Assembly (NCBI RefSeq): GCF_047511655.1
Contig: NC_133401.1
Span: 14,726,001 to 14,790,000 of the forward strand
DNA from: Castor canadensis
Taxonomy: Eukaryota > Chordata > Mammalia > Rodentia > Castoridae
DNA length: 64,000 bases
Reading direction: 5' to 3'
Position 1 is the first letter of the stretch; the number at the start of each line of letters is the position of its first letter. Both the position numbers and the translations under genes were made by a program. Positions 21,560-34,350 of the stretch are shown here, piece after piece. The notes beneath the pieces were generated by a model. That model did not search any database and was not told the origin of the DNA. It worked only from the letters and a program-made list of their open reading frames with translations.

Positions 21560-22560
21560 AAGAATTGTTGTAAAATATTTATAACAAAAGTGCTATTATT
21601 ATTTGAAGTATACAAAGAAATATCACTAGCTTCATTCACCTGTAGTACTACTACTCTTCACCTGAACTAAAACTCAAACTACTCATGACCCCCAGTCTCT
21701 GCAAACCTCTAAGCTACTTCCTGTCTCTATGAATTTGCCTATTCTAGGCATTGCATGAAAATGAAATTATGCAAACACGTGCCAATTGGTTTCTTTCTTA
21801 AAAATATTTCAGGCTTACCTGCGCTGTGGCATGCAGGGGACTTTATTTTCTGTGGTTGCTTGCCTTTCCAGTGTATTGATGCGCCAGGTTTATCCACATA
21901 TTCATCTGTTGATGGACACGGGACTGTTGCACAGATTGCATGTCGTGAACGAGGCTGCAGTGACACTGGACTGCAAGGGTCACTTGTTACTGAGTTTGTA
22001 CCCAGCAGCGGGGTGCTGGGCACAGATCACTCTGAGGCTCTGCTAGGCACTGCCTAAGTGTTTCCCACAGCACCTGCAGCGTTTTCTGTTCCCCAAGTGA
22101 AGCACAGAGGCCGATTCTCCACACCCTCCCAGGCTCGTTAGGAACTTTTGTTAAAAACTGCTACACAAACGCTGTGGTGTGCAGGAGAGCTCACTGTCAC
22201 TTTGGTTTGCAATTCCATCATGGCCAGTGACACTGAGTGTCTTTCCCTCTGCTTAGTGGTCATTCGTACATCTTCTCTAAGACAACTTCAAGTCCTCTGC
22301 CCATTTAAAAATTAGATTGTCTTTTGTTGATGAGTCGTACAGTTCTTGTATATTCTGGATGTGAAACCACACCACATGTACGGTTCCCAAGTATTTTCTC
22401 CTACTTACTTTGATATCCTTTGATATACAAATGTTATTAATCTTGATAAAATACAAGTTATTACTGTACTTATTAGCCATTACTATTTTTCTTTTATTGT
22501 TTGTTTTTTTGCAATCCATTGCTAAATTCAAGGTAATGAAGATTTACCCTTATGTTTTGT
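21560..22560 (-). mobile_element. ancient LINE-1 3' end, copy in upstream block 1
   Basis: Diverged L1M-like 3' end in reverse ('ctgtctctatgaatttgcct', 'atctgttgatggacacgg'). The same element lies at matching positions before the other two leaders, so it was inserted before the blocks duplicated. Confidence 0.8.
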
Positions 22561-22578
22561 TCTAAACGTTTTTGGTTT

Positions 22579-22668
22579 TTTTTTTTGCGGTATTGGGGTT
22601 TGAAAGTCTAGACTTCGCACTTGCTAGGCAGTCACTATACCACTTGAGCTACACCTCCTACACGGTTT
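22579..22668 (-). repeat. ID-like SINE
   Basis: 'tttttttttttgcggtattgg'-type start to 'cttgagctacacctcctaca'; diverged. Confidence 0.7.
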
Positions 22669-22759
22669 TTGTTTTTATTTTTGACGGGTGTAGCACTTAC
22701 ATTTCACACATTGATTTGTTTTGAGTTAATTTTTTAAATATAATCAGAATAAGTTCCAA

Positions 22760-24349
22760 AAATGCATTCCTTTGTATTTCGTTACCCAGCGACCCCAGAA
22801 CTGTTGGCAGTGGCGGTGGAGTCTGTGATCAGAAGACTTCCAAATTCTTTGTGTCCTGTATGGAAGAATCCATGGCAGGACACGTGGGTATAAATGGAGT
22901 TAATTAAAAGTTAGGGAAGGAAATACAAAAGGGGAGTATGGTGGGGCCCAGGTGGGATCAGGAGGCAGTGAGGAACCAGGAGATTCCCATCCCATAATCA
23001 GTGAGTGGGGAAGGCACAGGCAGTTCCCCTGCCAGGTGAGGGCGGTCCCTGAGCCAGGGCATGGCCAATCTGAAGTGTAATTTACTTCCCTAATTTTAGC
23101 CTGCCTCAGGACCATTAATTGCAAACTTTCTTATCCACCCATTAAATTCTCCAGACCCACTTGTCAAAGGTAATGACTAAAAATGGTGAGGGTTTATTTC
23201 TGGACTTTCAATTCTAATCCTTTGTATGTAGATGGTCTGTACGTGAACCCAAATCCACAGCATTCTGATTACTGTGGCATTGTTGAAAGTGTCCAAGTAA
23301 GAGAGTCTCCACTTGTGTTCTTTTTTTTTTTTTCAAGACTGTTGGCTATTGTGGTTTATCTCATGTTTAATGTAGCATAGTGGCTTTCAATGGTTTTGAT
23401 GCTCCTCCCCTTTATTTCTCATTGGAGCTGCATCTCTATTGGCTATAGTATACATTTATTTTCTGATTTATCCTCTGGGGTCCAGGGCTTGGCTCACCTA
23501 TGAATTGGAGCTGGTGGCCTGGCAGATTCATGACCATATGGGCAGCAGGAGGAATCAGCAGGGTGAATGTAGCTGGGGCCCAGCTGGGCCTGGAAAGAGC
23601 CAAGGGGTGGCGGATGGGCATCCTCAGAGACGAGTGGGCGACACAGGTGTCTGCTGCTGTGGACTGGAGGTAGGGGAAGGCCCTGGGTGTTCCTTGTGTG
23701 CTCTCTGCTCATCATCTGAGGACATGGCCCTGGGCTGGTGCTGTCCCTAAGCAGGTCATGCTAGACAGGGATGGCTGTACTTATCCTTTCAGACACTGTC
23801 ACTGCAGGAGGGAGGAATCTGTTCAGAGGTTGGGTATGATCACAGGGTTGGAGCTGCCGACTTCTCATCAGGGGCTCCATTTCCCATGGCCTCCACACTC
23901 CCGGCACCTCCTTGGGCTGTCAAGGACATGGCACCTGGTCACCACCTTCTCTCCCATTTCCCATTGCCGGAGGCCTCTGCCCAGTGTCCCTGGTGCAGGG
24001 GTCTGAGCACACCTTTGCTGTCACCATCATCACCATCACCATAACAAAAACGAACAGACTTCACTAATACAAATATCAAATTCAAAAGTGGGCGGCAGAA
24101 CTGCACAGAATCTGAGAGGTGAGAGGGAAAACGCAGGACCATGAAAACACCCCTATTTCCTCCCCCAGGGAGGAAGCTGTGAAGGTCCTGTGGGTTCTCG
24201 GTGTAACCCAGAGCTGGGCAGCAAGTATTGCCAGACCATGGTCGGGGGGGGCATGACCCCAACTCTGTCTAGTCACTAGGTCTGTTGTGGATGGTCTTAC
24301 TTCAGGAATGATATAAAAGCATGCAATATTAAACATAAAGGGACATTTT
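22760..24349. repeat. intergenic duplicated block, copy A
   Basis: Shares 'gccctgggctggtgctgtcc' and other stretches with 34790-35960. Lacks the solo LTR. No gene seen. Confidence 0.65.
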
Positions 24350-24795
24350 TATGTGCTGCACTTTTCCTCTTCAAAAGATATTTCTTCCTACGGAGAAAAC
24401 TGACTCTGCCTTCAGGACTCGAACACCTCCTAATGTGATGAGGCCATTCCAGGGACTGTCCAGGGTCATGGTGGTGGGTTCATGTAACGTAACCCAGTGG
24501 TTATCGTCCAGTGTTTGTTACAGACCCTTGGAAAGCCCACTCCCTCCTGCTGTTGAAGTTCAGTGGCCATGAGACCATCACCTGTGAACATGTCGCTCCT
24601 GAGACTGCAAGTGACAAGCCATTTTCACAGGTGTGGAAGATGCCAGTCTCTACCCCTCTCACACTGAGTTCTTCTGTCAAGAGGGAAAGGGTTTCAGCCA
24701 AACCTTGGAACCTTCCCACATCCCAGTTACTCTGGGTCACTATGTGATGTGGCTCCTGGAGGGTCCTTAGGAGCAGGTGGTCAGAGGGATGGAAC
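24350..24795 (-). repeat. CEACAM intron-2 block, copy 2 (distal part)
   Basis: Ends at the L1 target site. Near 24353-24415 it shares 'cttcctacggaga' sequence with 37440-37495, showing a further duplication of this edge. Confidence 0.7.
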
Positions 24796-24810
24796 AAGAA
24801 TCCCAGCCTC

Positions 24811-27800
24811 TGGAAGAAGATTTACCAAGCCAATGGCCCCTGAAAACAGGCAGGAGTAGCAATACTTATCTCTGACAAAGTAGACTTCAAACCTACATTG
24901 ATCAAACGAGATAAAGAAGAACATTCCATACTAATAAAAGGGGAAATAGACCAAAAGGAAATAACAATTATCAACCTATATGCACCCAATGTCAATGCAC
25001 CCAATTTCATCAAACATACCCTGAAGGACCTAAAGGCATATATAAGCGCCAACACAGTGGTTGTGGGAGACTTTAACACCCCATTATCATCAATAGATAG
25101 GTCATCCAAACAAAACATCAATAAAGAAATCCTAGATCTAAAACATACCATAGATCAAATGGACCTACTAGATGTCTACAGAACATTTCATCCAACTTCT
25201 ACACAATATACATTCTTCTCAGCAGCCCATGGAACATTCTCTAAAATAGATCATATCCTAGGGCACAAAGCAAGCCTCAGCAAATATAAGAAAATAGAAA
25301 TTATACCGTGCATACTATCTGACCACAATGCAGTAAAAGTAGAACTCAACAACAAAAGTAAAGACAAAAAACATGCAAACAGCTAGAAACTAAATAACTC
25401 ATTACTTAATGAAGAATGGATCATCAATGAAATAAAAGAGGAAATTAAAAAGTTCCTGGAACTCAATGAAAATGAAAACATAACCTACTGAAACCTATGG
25501 GACACAGCAAAGGCAGTCCTGCGAGGAAAGTTTATAGCCATGAGTGCATATATTAAAAAGACTGAAAGATCTCAAATCAATGACCTAATGATACATCTCA
25601 AACTCCTAGAAAAACAAGAACAAGCAAATCCCAAAACAAATAGAAGGAGAGAAATAATAAAAATAAGAGCTGAAATCAGTGAAATAGAAACCAAAAAAAC
25701 CATACAAAGAATTAATGAAACAAAAAGTTGGTTCTTTGAAAAAATAAACAAGATTGATAGACCCCTGGCAAACCTGACTAAAATGAGGAGAGAAAAAACC
25801 CAAATTAGTAGAATCAGGAATGCAAAAGTGGAGATAACAACAAACACCATGGAAGTCCAGGAAATCATCAGAGACTACTTTGAGAACCTATATTCAAACA
25901 AATTTGAAAATCTTAAAGAAATGGACAGATTTCTAGATACATATGATCATCCAAAACTGAACCAAGAGGAAATTAATCACCTGAATAGATCTATAACACA
26001 AAATGAAATTGAAGCAGCAATCAAGAGTCTCCCCAAAAAGAAAAATCCAGGACCTGATGGATTCTCTGCTGAATTCTATCAGACCTTTAAAGAAGAACTG
26101 ATACCAACCCTCCTTAAACTGTTCCATGAAATATAAGGGGAAGGAAAACTGCATAACACATTTTATGAAGCCAGTATTACACTTATCCCAAACCAGGCAA
26201 AGACACCTCCAAAAAGGAGAACTATAGGCCAATCTCCTTAATGAACATTGATGCAAAAACCCTCAACAAAATAATGGCAAACCGAATTCAGCAACACATC
26301 AAAAAGATTATTCACCATGACCAAGTAGGCTTCATCCCAGGAATGCAGGGGTGGTTCAACATACGAAAATCAATAAACGTAATAAACCACATTAACAGAA
26401 GCAAAGACAAAAACCACTTGATCATCTCAATAGATGCAGAAAAAGCCTTTGATAAGATCCAACACCATTTCATGATAAAAGCTCTAAGAAAACTAGGAAT
26501 AGAAGGAAAGTACCTCAACATTATAAAAGCTATATATGACAAACCTACAGCCAGCATTATACTTAAAGGAGAAAAACTGAAACCATTCCCTCTAAAATCA
26601 GGAACTAGACAAGGATGCCCACTATCTCCACTCCTATTCAACATAGTACTGGAATTCCTAGCCAGAGCAATTAGGCAAGAAGAAGGAATAAAAGGAATAC
26701 AAATAGGTAAAGAAACTGTCAAAATATCCCTATTTGCAGACGACATGATCCTATACCTTAAAGACCCAAAAAACTCTACTCAGAAGCTCATAGACACCAT
26801 CAATAGCTACAGCAAGGTAGCAGGATATAACATAAAAAAACATAAAAAAATCATTAGCATTTCTATACATTAACAATGAGCAAACTGAAAAAGAATGTAT
26901 GAAAACAATTCCATTTACAATAGCCTCAAAAAAAATCAAATACCTAGGTGTAAACCTAACAAAAGATGTGAAAGACCTCTACAAGGAAAACTATACATTC
27001 TGAAGAAAGAGATTGAGGAAGACTATAGAAAGTGGAGAGATCTCCCATGTTCATGGATTAGTAGAATCAACATAGTAAAAATGTCTATACTCCCAAAAGT
27101 AATCTACATGTTTAATGCAATTCCCATCAAAATTCCAATGACATTCATTAAAGAGATTGAAAAATCTACCATGAAATTTATATGGAAACACAAGAGGCCA
27201 CGAATAGCCAAGGCAATACTCAGTCAAAAGAACAATGCTGGAGGTATCACAATACCTGACTTCAAACTATATTACAAAGCAATAACGATAAAAACAGCAT
27301 GGTACTGGCACAAAAACAGACATGAAGACCAGTGGACCAGAATAGAGGACCCAGATATGAAGCCACACAACTATAACCAACTTGTCTTTGACAAAGGAGC
27401 TAAAAATATACAATTGAGAAAAAGCAGCCTCTTCAACAAAAACTGCTGGGAAAACTGGTTAGCAGTCTGCAAAAAACTGAAACTAGATCCATGTATATCA
27501 CCCTATACCAGTATTAACTCAAAATGGATCAAGGATCTTAATATCAGACCACAAACTCTAAAGTTGATACAGGAAAGAGTAGGAAATACTCTGGAGTTAA
27601 TAGGTATAGGTAAGAACTTTCTCAACGGAACCCCAGCAGCACAGCAACTATGAGATAGCATAGATAAATGGGACCTCATAAAACTAAAAAGCTTCTGTTC
27701 ATCAAAAGAAATGGTCTCTAAACTGAAAAGACCACCCACAGAGTGGGAGAAAATATTTGCCAACTACACATCAGACAAAGGACTGATAACCAGAATATAT

Positions 27801-28955
27801 AAGGAACTTAAAAAACTAAATTCTCCCAAAACTAATGAACCAATAAAGAAATGGGCAAGTGAACTAAACAGAACTTTCTCAAAAGAAGAAATTCAAATGG
27901 CCAAAAAAACACATGAAAAAATGCTCACCATCTCTAGCAATAAAGGAGATGCAAATTAAAACCACGCTAAGATTGCACCTCACCCCTGTTAGAATAGCCA
28001 TCATCAGCAACACAACGATCAACAGGTGTTGGTGAGGATGCAGGAAAAAGGAACTCTCTTACACTGCTGGTGGGAATGTAAACTAGTACAACCACTCTGG
28101 AAAAAAATTTGGAGGCTACTTAAAAAGCTAGACATTGATCTACCATTTGGTCCAGCAATACCACCCTTGGGGATATACCCAAAAGACTGACACAGGTTAC
28201 TCCAGAGGCACCTGCACACCCATGTTTATTGCAGCACTTTTCATAATAGCCAAGTTATGGAAACAGCCAAGATGCCCCATTTCTGACCAATGGATTAAGA
28301 AAATTGGTGTTTATACACAATGGAATTTTATGCAGCCATGAAGAAGAACGAAATGTTATCATTCACAGGTAAATGGATGGAATTGGAGAACATCATTCTG
28401 AGTGAGGTTAGCCTGGCCCAAAAGACCAAAAATCGTATGTTCTCCCTCATATGTGGACATTAGATCAAGGGCAAACACAACAATGGGATTGGACTTTGAG
28501 CACATGATAAAAGCGAGAGCACACAAGGGAGGGGTGAGGATAGGTAAGACACCTAAAAAACTAGCTAGCATTTGTTGCCTTTAAAGCAGAGAAACTAAAG
28601 CAGATACCTTAAAAGCAACTGAGGCCAATAGGAAAAGGGGACCAGGAACTAGAGAAAAGGTTAGATCAAAAAGAATTAATCTAGAAGGTAACACACATGC
28701 ACAGGAAATCAATGCGAGTCAACTCCCTGTATAGCTATCCTTATCTCAACCAGCAAAAACCCTTGCTCCTTCCTATTATTGCTTATACTCTCTCTACAAC
28801 AAAATTAGAAATAAGGGCAAAATAGTTTCTGCTGGGTATTGAGGGGGTGTGGGGGGAGAGGGAGGGGGAGGAGTGAGTGGTAAGGGAGGGGGGGCAGGGG
28901 GGAGAAATGACCCAAGCCTTGTATGCACATATGAATCATAAAATAAAATATAATA
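24811..28955 (+). mobile_element. LINE-1, 5'-truncated, 4.1 kb
   Basis: It starts inside ORF2 and keeps part of the endonuclease (I-N-L-Y-A-P-N, V-G-D-F-N-T-P-L), the reverse transcriptase ([19 protein letters not shown]) and the 3' end with a G-rich 3' UTR and A-rich tail. ORF2 is broken into at least four frames (24898-25386, 25540-26136, 26241-26873, 26895-27653). The target duplication AAGAATCCCAGCCTC is at 24796-24810 and 28956-28970. It sits in intron 2 of the N-domain remnant; the paralogous sites near 17.49 and 54.06 kb are empty. Confidence 0.96.
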
Positions 28956-28970
28956 AAGAATCCCAGCCTC

Positions 28971-29835
28971 CAGGAGAGACAGGGAGCAGCTGTGGACAGA
29001 ACCTTGTAGGACTCTGCAAGCAGGTTTGTCTTTGATATCTGCTTGCCACATTGTCTATGAAACACCTTAAAACATTCACAATCACCTGACCTGAACTTGG
29101 TATGGAGAGCTGCTGAAAATGACAGCATATGCTGCACTGTGTCACCAGGAGTGTGTCCCCAGGAGTGTGTCCCTCAGCCTGAACTCCAGTGGATGAGGTC
29201 TCTTCTTCTTCTTCCAACTGGAGATGCTGACCTCCCTGTGGAGTCTCTTAAGTCCCCCAGGACAGTTGGCTAATGGCCTTGGGAATTTGTCCATCTCTGC
29301 TGCCCACACCGAGTCTCAGGTAAAGATGGGACTCTGCCCTGGCTCAGATGTGTCTTTTGGTTCTGTTCCCTGCTGATGACCAGTTCTGGGAGCTATGAGA
29401 TCTGGACAGCCTGACAACTGTGGTTCCCAGTCAGTCCTGGTCAGGAGACCAAAACCCATCACTGGCCACAAGCTCACCAGGATCGCCTGGAGTCCGAAGC
29501 CTGGGACAGACACTTTCTGGGGCTGAGCTGCTCTGAGGATCCCACGGGGCCCTCAGCAAGGCCCTGACCTGGTTCTACAGGGGCCTTCTCAGGGCCAGGT
29601 TCATGGTGGGGTCTTGGGGGTTAGGCAGAGACTGAGCTACCCATCAGCAGGATTCAGGTGAAAGATTCCCATCTTTTGAAGTTTGTCTCCACTGCATGTG
29701 TATCCTGCACTCAATGCTCAAACCCCAATGTAGGGACACAACGCAGAGCAGAAGGAAGGGACAGCTGGGCATGACTGCCCTGAGTGAAGTGGCATTAACC
29801 CCACCAGCACCCAGAGGTCACAGGGAATCACTCAC
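28971..29835 (-). repeat. CEACAM intron-2 block, copy 2 (N-proximal part)
   Basis: Matches 17.5-18.8 kb in part. Its distal continuation is 24350-24795, on the other side of the young L1. No exon seen. Confidence 0.8.
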
Positions 29836-30309
29836 AGTACACATGGAGCTGTCCGGATGCTTCTTCACTCCCAAGATCTGGGTTCATGGTTTGTAGGGTG
29901 TAAAATCCCGAGTCATTTTGAGTGACGTCTGGAAGAGCAGGGATCCATTGGGGTACACTGTCTCTTGGCCACTGTGTGCTGGCCCTGGCGTGTTTACCTG
30001 AGTGGTCATTGCATAGGTTGCAATTCCAAAGCTTTTAACTGCCCTTTCCCCTTTGAACCAGCGATAGACTAGAAGATTCTCTCGAGTGTTGTGGACAAGT
30101 AGAAGGACATCCTTCCCCTCAACGGCATTGAATGGCACTGATTCAATGGTGAGTTGGGCGGCGGTGCACAGGCCCCAGAAGGCCAAAAGGGAGGCTGCGA
30201 GGAGAGAGAAACCCATCAATATCGGGACCTTTGTAGAGAGGGTAAGTGAAGCTTTGGGCCCTGGGCAAGTGTCTTCAAGCTTCAGTGTCTGTGTCTGTCT
30301 GTCTGTCTA

Positions 30310-30341
<32 letters not shown>

Positions 30342-31137
30342 CACTCAGGTCTCCTAAAGGGAGGTCAGCAGCATGACCTCCATTCTTTCACTGCCCCTGA
30401 ACTCTTCCCAGGTGTCTGCACGGCTCACCCCTCAATGCCCTCACGTCCCTGCTCACACTCAGGGCACCCTGGAGAGATGCCTTGCCTGACCCCCTCTTTT
30501 GGAGACCCTCGACCTTCACTTTCTCACCTCTCCCTGCTCTGTCCCTGTGGCTCTTGTCACTCCCTGACCTCATCTTCTGGATGTCCTTGCTGCGCTGTGC
30601 TCCTGCCACTAGAAGGAGAGCTGTGTGAGGACAAGACCTGCTCTGATCTTTGTTGTAACCCAGTGCCTGGAGCAGGCTCAGGTTCCTGTGGCTGAATGAG
30701 CCAGTGTCCCCATGGTCCTTCATGTCCAGGGTTTATTTGCCAACTTCTGAGGTTGGTGGCTAAGGACAATGTTTAATGCCCCAGTGGTGTTCTCTTTAAA
30801 AAGTCACCCTGATATCATTGTTAATGTTCATTTTCAAATTATAGTGGTCTGCAATGATTAACTTGGAAGAAGGAATAACAGAGCTTCTCATCCTTTACTG
30901 TTCTAGTTCACTGAGTTTCTTGTGACTGAGCCTCTGTCCCTCTTTTGTGTCCTCTCCCCTCAGGGCTCCATACAGAGGTTGGTGTCTGCTCTCAGGGTCT
31001 TATCATTCCCAGTAGGCACCTGCCAGTGACTGTGATCCCCTCCTCCTCCCCACTCCCAGGGAATCATCCCCTGTCGGGAGCAGGAGCCTCTGCCAGGTGT
31101 CGCCCATTTTGCTGGGAGGCGCGGAGGGGGTCTCCAT
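29836..31137 (-). pseudogene. CEACAM leader plus N-domain remnant
   Basis: A leader (31137-31071; M-E-T-P-S-A-P-P-S-K-M-G-D-T-W-Q-R-L-L-L) and an N exon (30194-29836) are recognisable. The leader carries three extra nucleotides near its end and has GG where the donor GT should be. The N exon is 359 rather than 360 nt: one base is missing near 29928, in the codons that read Q-N-V-T in the paralogues, so the frame is lost before F-Y-T-L. The acceptor and the N-exon donor T|GTGAGT survive. No A, B, TM or tail exon follows within the 24.3-29.8 kb stretch. Residues such as [16 protein letters not shown] differ from both other N domains, so this is an older or different branch. It could still be transcribed. 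Confidence 0.82.
30285..30343. repeat. GTCT/GT microsatellite
   Basis: CTGT units, then about 13 GT units, then GCGC. Confidence 0.92.
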
Positions 31138-32589
31138 GGTGTGTGCCGTCTGCGCTGTCTCCCTCTGTGGAGCAGAGCTTCTGCTCTAGATTCACTCCCA
31201 AGCAGGACTGCGCTAGGTGTCAGCTCTGCTGTCCTTCCTCCCTCGGAGCTGAGCCTCCACCCAGGGCAGAAGGTCTCCTCAGTGTCACATGGAATGGGAG
31301 TAGGGTCTGTATTCAGGACGCCTTTGTCCCCTCCCCTCTCAGTCCTATCCCTCCCTGCCTTCCTTTTTGTTAATTTTCAATCCCCCAGATCACGCTGTAG
31401 AAAGCAAGGCCAGTGGGTTCCCTGTCTTTGATAGTATGACCAGCTCACCTTACTGCTGAACCTGCTATGTCCTCATCTTGGGGCTGTCAACAAACACAAG
31501 TCCCCAAACCTAGGGGAATGTTTCCTTTTGTGACATAGAAATCCAACTGGATATCTGGTCTTCCCTCTATTCGCAAATGCTCTGGGAGGTGGGATTTACT
31601 CCCAGCAGGAAGACGCTAGATGAGACTCTTGGAGATAGAAAGGGGCCATGTGAGTGATGAATAGCAAGGGCAACCCACCCCTCCATCTGTGTCACCAGCC
31701 TGGCCCCTGATCCAGAGACAGAGACCCAGGATCAGTTGTCTCAGAAGTAGTGGCAGGTGACCTGTGTGTCCCAGAGAGGACCGTAGTGGTGGAGGTCCGT
31801 TGGCCATGGACCAATTATCCTAGGATAAGGTATCAGGGAGCTTCTCCATCTCTGGGTGCTTGCCCATGACATCCCTAACTGTTCTGGGTGGCCTCTGTCC
31901 TCTGCCCAGCTGACTCTTCTAGGGTCACCCTGCTTTCCCCATAGGTGATGCTCAGGAGAGAGGGGGCTGCACAGGGACATCTGGCAGAGCAGGGTCTCCG
32001 AGGCCCAGGAATGAACGGGCAGGACAGGGCACACACGTGGGAGGGACCCGGTAGAGTCTGTTGGAGCAAGGGATGGAAGTCAGGCTGCATCTCCCCCTGC
32101 TGAGTCAAAGCCAAGTTCATGTCTCAGGGGTTTAAATGCTGAGTGTTGCCTGTGTGCTCGGACGTCGCCCCCTGGAGGTCATGAGGAGAACTGCAGATGG
32201 GGTGCTGACTAAGCTGTCAGGGTGTGAGCGCCCTGACGCTGAGCATGGGGGGGCTCTCACTTTTAGGGTGCAGGGCCCATCACCCCATGTCTTGTTACCT
32301 GCATATACCTAGGCTTCCCAACTCCATCCAGTGCAGGGAGAGGACGGGAGGTGTCCTGGGACCCCTGGTCCAGAGTCAGGAGAACTGTAGATGAGCGGCT
32401 CCAGGAGAAGCCATGTAACCCCGAGTTAGTTAAGGACAGCTCAGGAAAGTGTCTCTTGAGGGCAGCCTGGGCTGCGTCTGCACTCGGCTGGGGAGCCTAC
32501 ACCCTTGGATCTTTCACAAGGGATTCAGAGACCAGCTGACTAGGGTGGGTGTGCTCTACACATCTTCCCCAAAGTCTTTAAAATGTATA

Positions 32590-33330
32590 ATGTGAAATGT
32601 ATAAATCAATTCTATTAATTCCATTCAAACATTGTGCCCCTACCACTATTTCTAGAAATTTTCATCACTTGAACAAAAACTCTACAGCCATTAGCAATAC
32701 CTCATCACGATCTCCCACCCAGTCTCAGGTTCCTGGAATCTACTTCCTGTCCATGGATTTGTATTTTCTGGATATTTTACTTAAGTGGAATGAATGCTTT
32801 TTTTTTTTTTTGCATTTTTGCTTATTTCATTAAGCACAATTCTTACCCATGTTATAACATGGGTCATAACTTTATTTTTATGGCCGATTAATACTGGAGT
32901 GTACACACGGGTGACATTTGCTATCTCCTCATGTGGTGTGGGACACTTGAGTGTCTCACACCGTGCCTGTTATGTTATGACGAAGGCTGCAGTGACACTG
33001 GACTGCAAGGGTCACTTGTTACTGAGTTTGTACCCAGCAGCGGGACGCTAGGCATGTGGTCACTCTGAGGCTCTGCTAGGCACTGCCCAAGTGTTTCCCA
33101 CAGCGCCTGCAGCATTTCCTGTTCCCCAAGTGAAGCACAGAGGCCGATTTCTCCACATCCTCCCCCGTGCTCGTTAATAACTTTTGTTAAAAACTGTTAT
33201 AGCAACCCTTGTAGGTGTGGAGTGGGATCTCACGGTGACTTTCATTTATGTTTCTGTAATGATTAATGGCATTGAGCACCTTTTTCCTGCATTTATTGAC
33301 TATTTGCACATCCTCTTTGGAGACATATCT
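32590..33330 (-). mobile_element. ancient LINE-1 3' end, copy in upstream block 2
   Basis: Same element as at 21.6-22.5 kb, including the shared stretch around 'aaggctgcagtgacactgga'. Its remainder continues at 34.11-34.78 kb beyond a nested L1 and SINEs. Confidence 0.78.
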
Positions 33331-34110
33331 AATTTTTATTTTTTAATCAGCATATACTCATGGTACAAAGTGTGGGTTTCGTTATGGCACATTCATACAT
33401 TCATATGGTGTTCTTTGGTCATACTTACGCCCCCGTGACCTCTGTTATCCCTCGCCTTGCTCATCTCCTTCCACATTCCTAAGAGCCACTCTTTTACTTT
33501 CATGTCCTCCCTGCCCCTAAACATGTGACACTCGCCTTTCTGAGTCTGGCCTTTTTTGCTTAACTCAATGATCTCCACTTCCACCCATTTTCCCGCAAAT
33601 GGCATAATTTTCTCCTTCTCTTCCTTCTCTTCTTCTTCCTCCTTCACACTGGGATTTGAACTCAGGGTCTTGCCCCACTTGAGCCATGCTCCCAGTCCTA
33701 ATTTTGTTCTTCCTTCTGCTGAATAGAACTGTGTTAGGTGTATATTATCTATCCGTCTGTTGATGGGCATCTAGACTGACTCCATAACCTGGCTTTTGTG
33801 AGTCGTGCTGCAATATGCGTGGGTGTTCGGGTGTCTCTATTGTAAGCTGACTTTGATTCTTTTGGATATGCACCCAGAAGTGGTATAGCTGGATCTTATG
33901 GCAGTTTTATTACTTTTCGAGGAGCCTCCATACTGATTTCTGGAACAGCTGCACTGGTTCCCATTCCTACCAACAGTGGACTGGCTTCCTTTCCCACATC
34001 CTCACCAACATTGGCTGGTTGTTTTCTTGGTGACAGCCATTCCTACTGGGGTGGGTTGGAGTCTTAATGCAGTTTTGATTTTCATTCCCCTTGTGCTTTG
34101 CCCATTTTAA
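33331..34110 (-). mobile_element. LINE-1 3' portion nested in the unit-2 upstream block
   Basis: Contains reversed L1 3' UTR and ORF2-end phrases ('gatatgcacccagaagtgg', 'cattcctaccaacagtgg'). It interrupts the older L1 copy shared by all three upstream blocks: the sequence continuous at about 22.28 kb is split here into 33.30-33.33 and 34.11 kb. Older than the three L1s with clean target duplications. Confidence 0.7.
33647..33698 (-). repeat. partial ID-like SINE
   Basis: 'actgggatttgaactcaggg' to 'tgagccatgctcccagtcc'; internally deleted. Confidence 0.65.
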
Positions 34111-34153
34111 AATTAAGCCGTTTGTCTTTTTGCTGCTCAATTATAGTAGTTTT

Positions 34154-34347
34154 CTGTGGTCCTGGGACTTGAACTCACAGCCTACACCTCGAACCACTCT
34201 ACTAGTGCTTTTTTGTGATGAGTTTTTTTTTTTTTTAGATAGGGTCTCACAAACTATTTGCCCTGTGCTGGCTTCGAACCGAGATCCTTCTGATCTCTGC
34301 CTCCTGAGTAGCTGGGATTACAGGTGTGAGCCACCAGCACCTGGCTG
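34154..34347 (-). repeat. B1-dID-type dimeric SINE
   Basis: 'gtggtcctgggacttgaact' to 'gccaccagcacctggctgg'. Confidence 0.83.
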
Positions 34348-34350
34348 GTA

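Larger units (their letters stand above)
19132..22560 (-). repeat. CEACAM intron-1 and upstream block, copy 1
   Basis: Intron 1 (19132-19973), leader, promoter and ancient L1; paralogous to 30195-34780 and 55778-59580. No other gene seen. Confidence 0.85.

Noticed and set aside
28826-28906. G-rich stretch that could suggest a quadruplex regulatory site
   Set aside because: It is part of the L1 3' UTR and recurs, reversed, in the other two young L1 copies.
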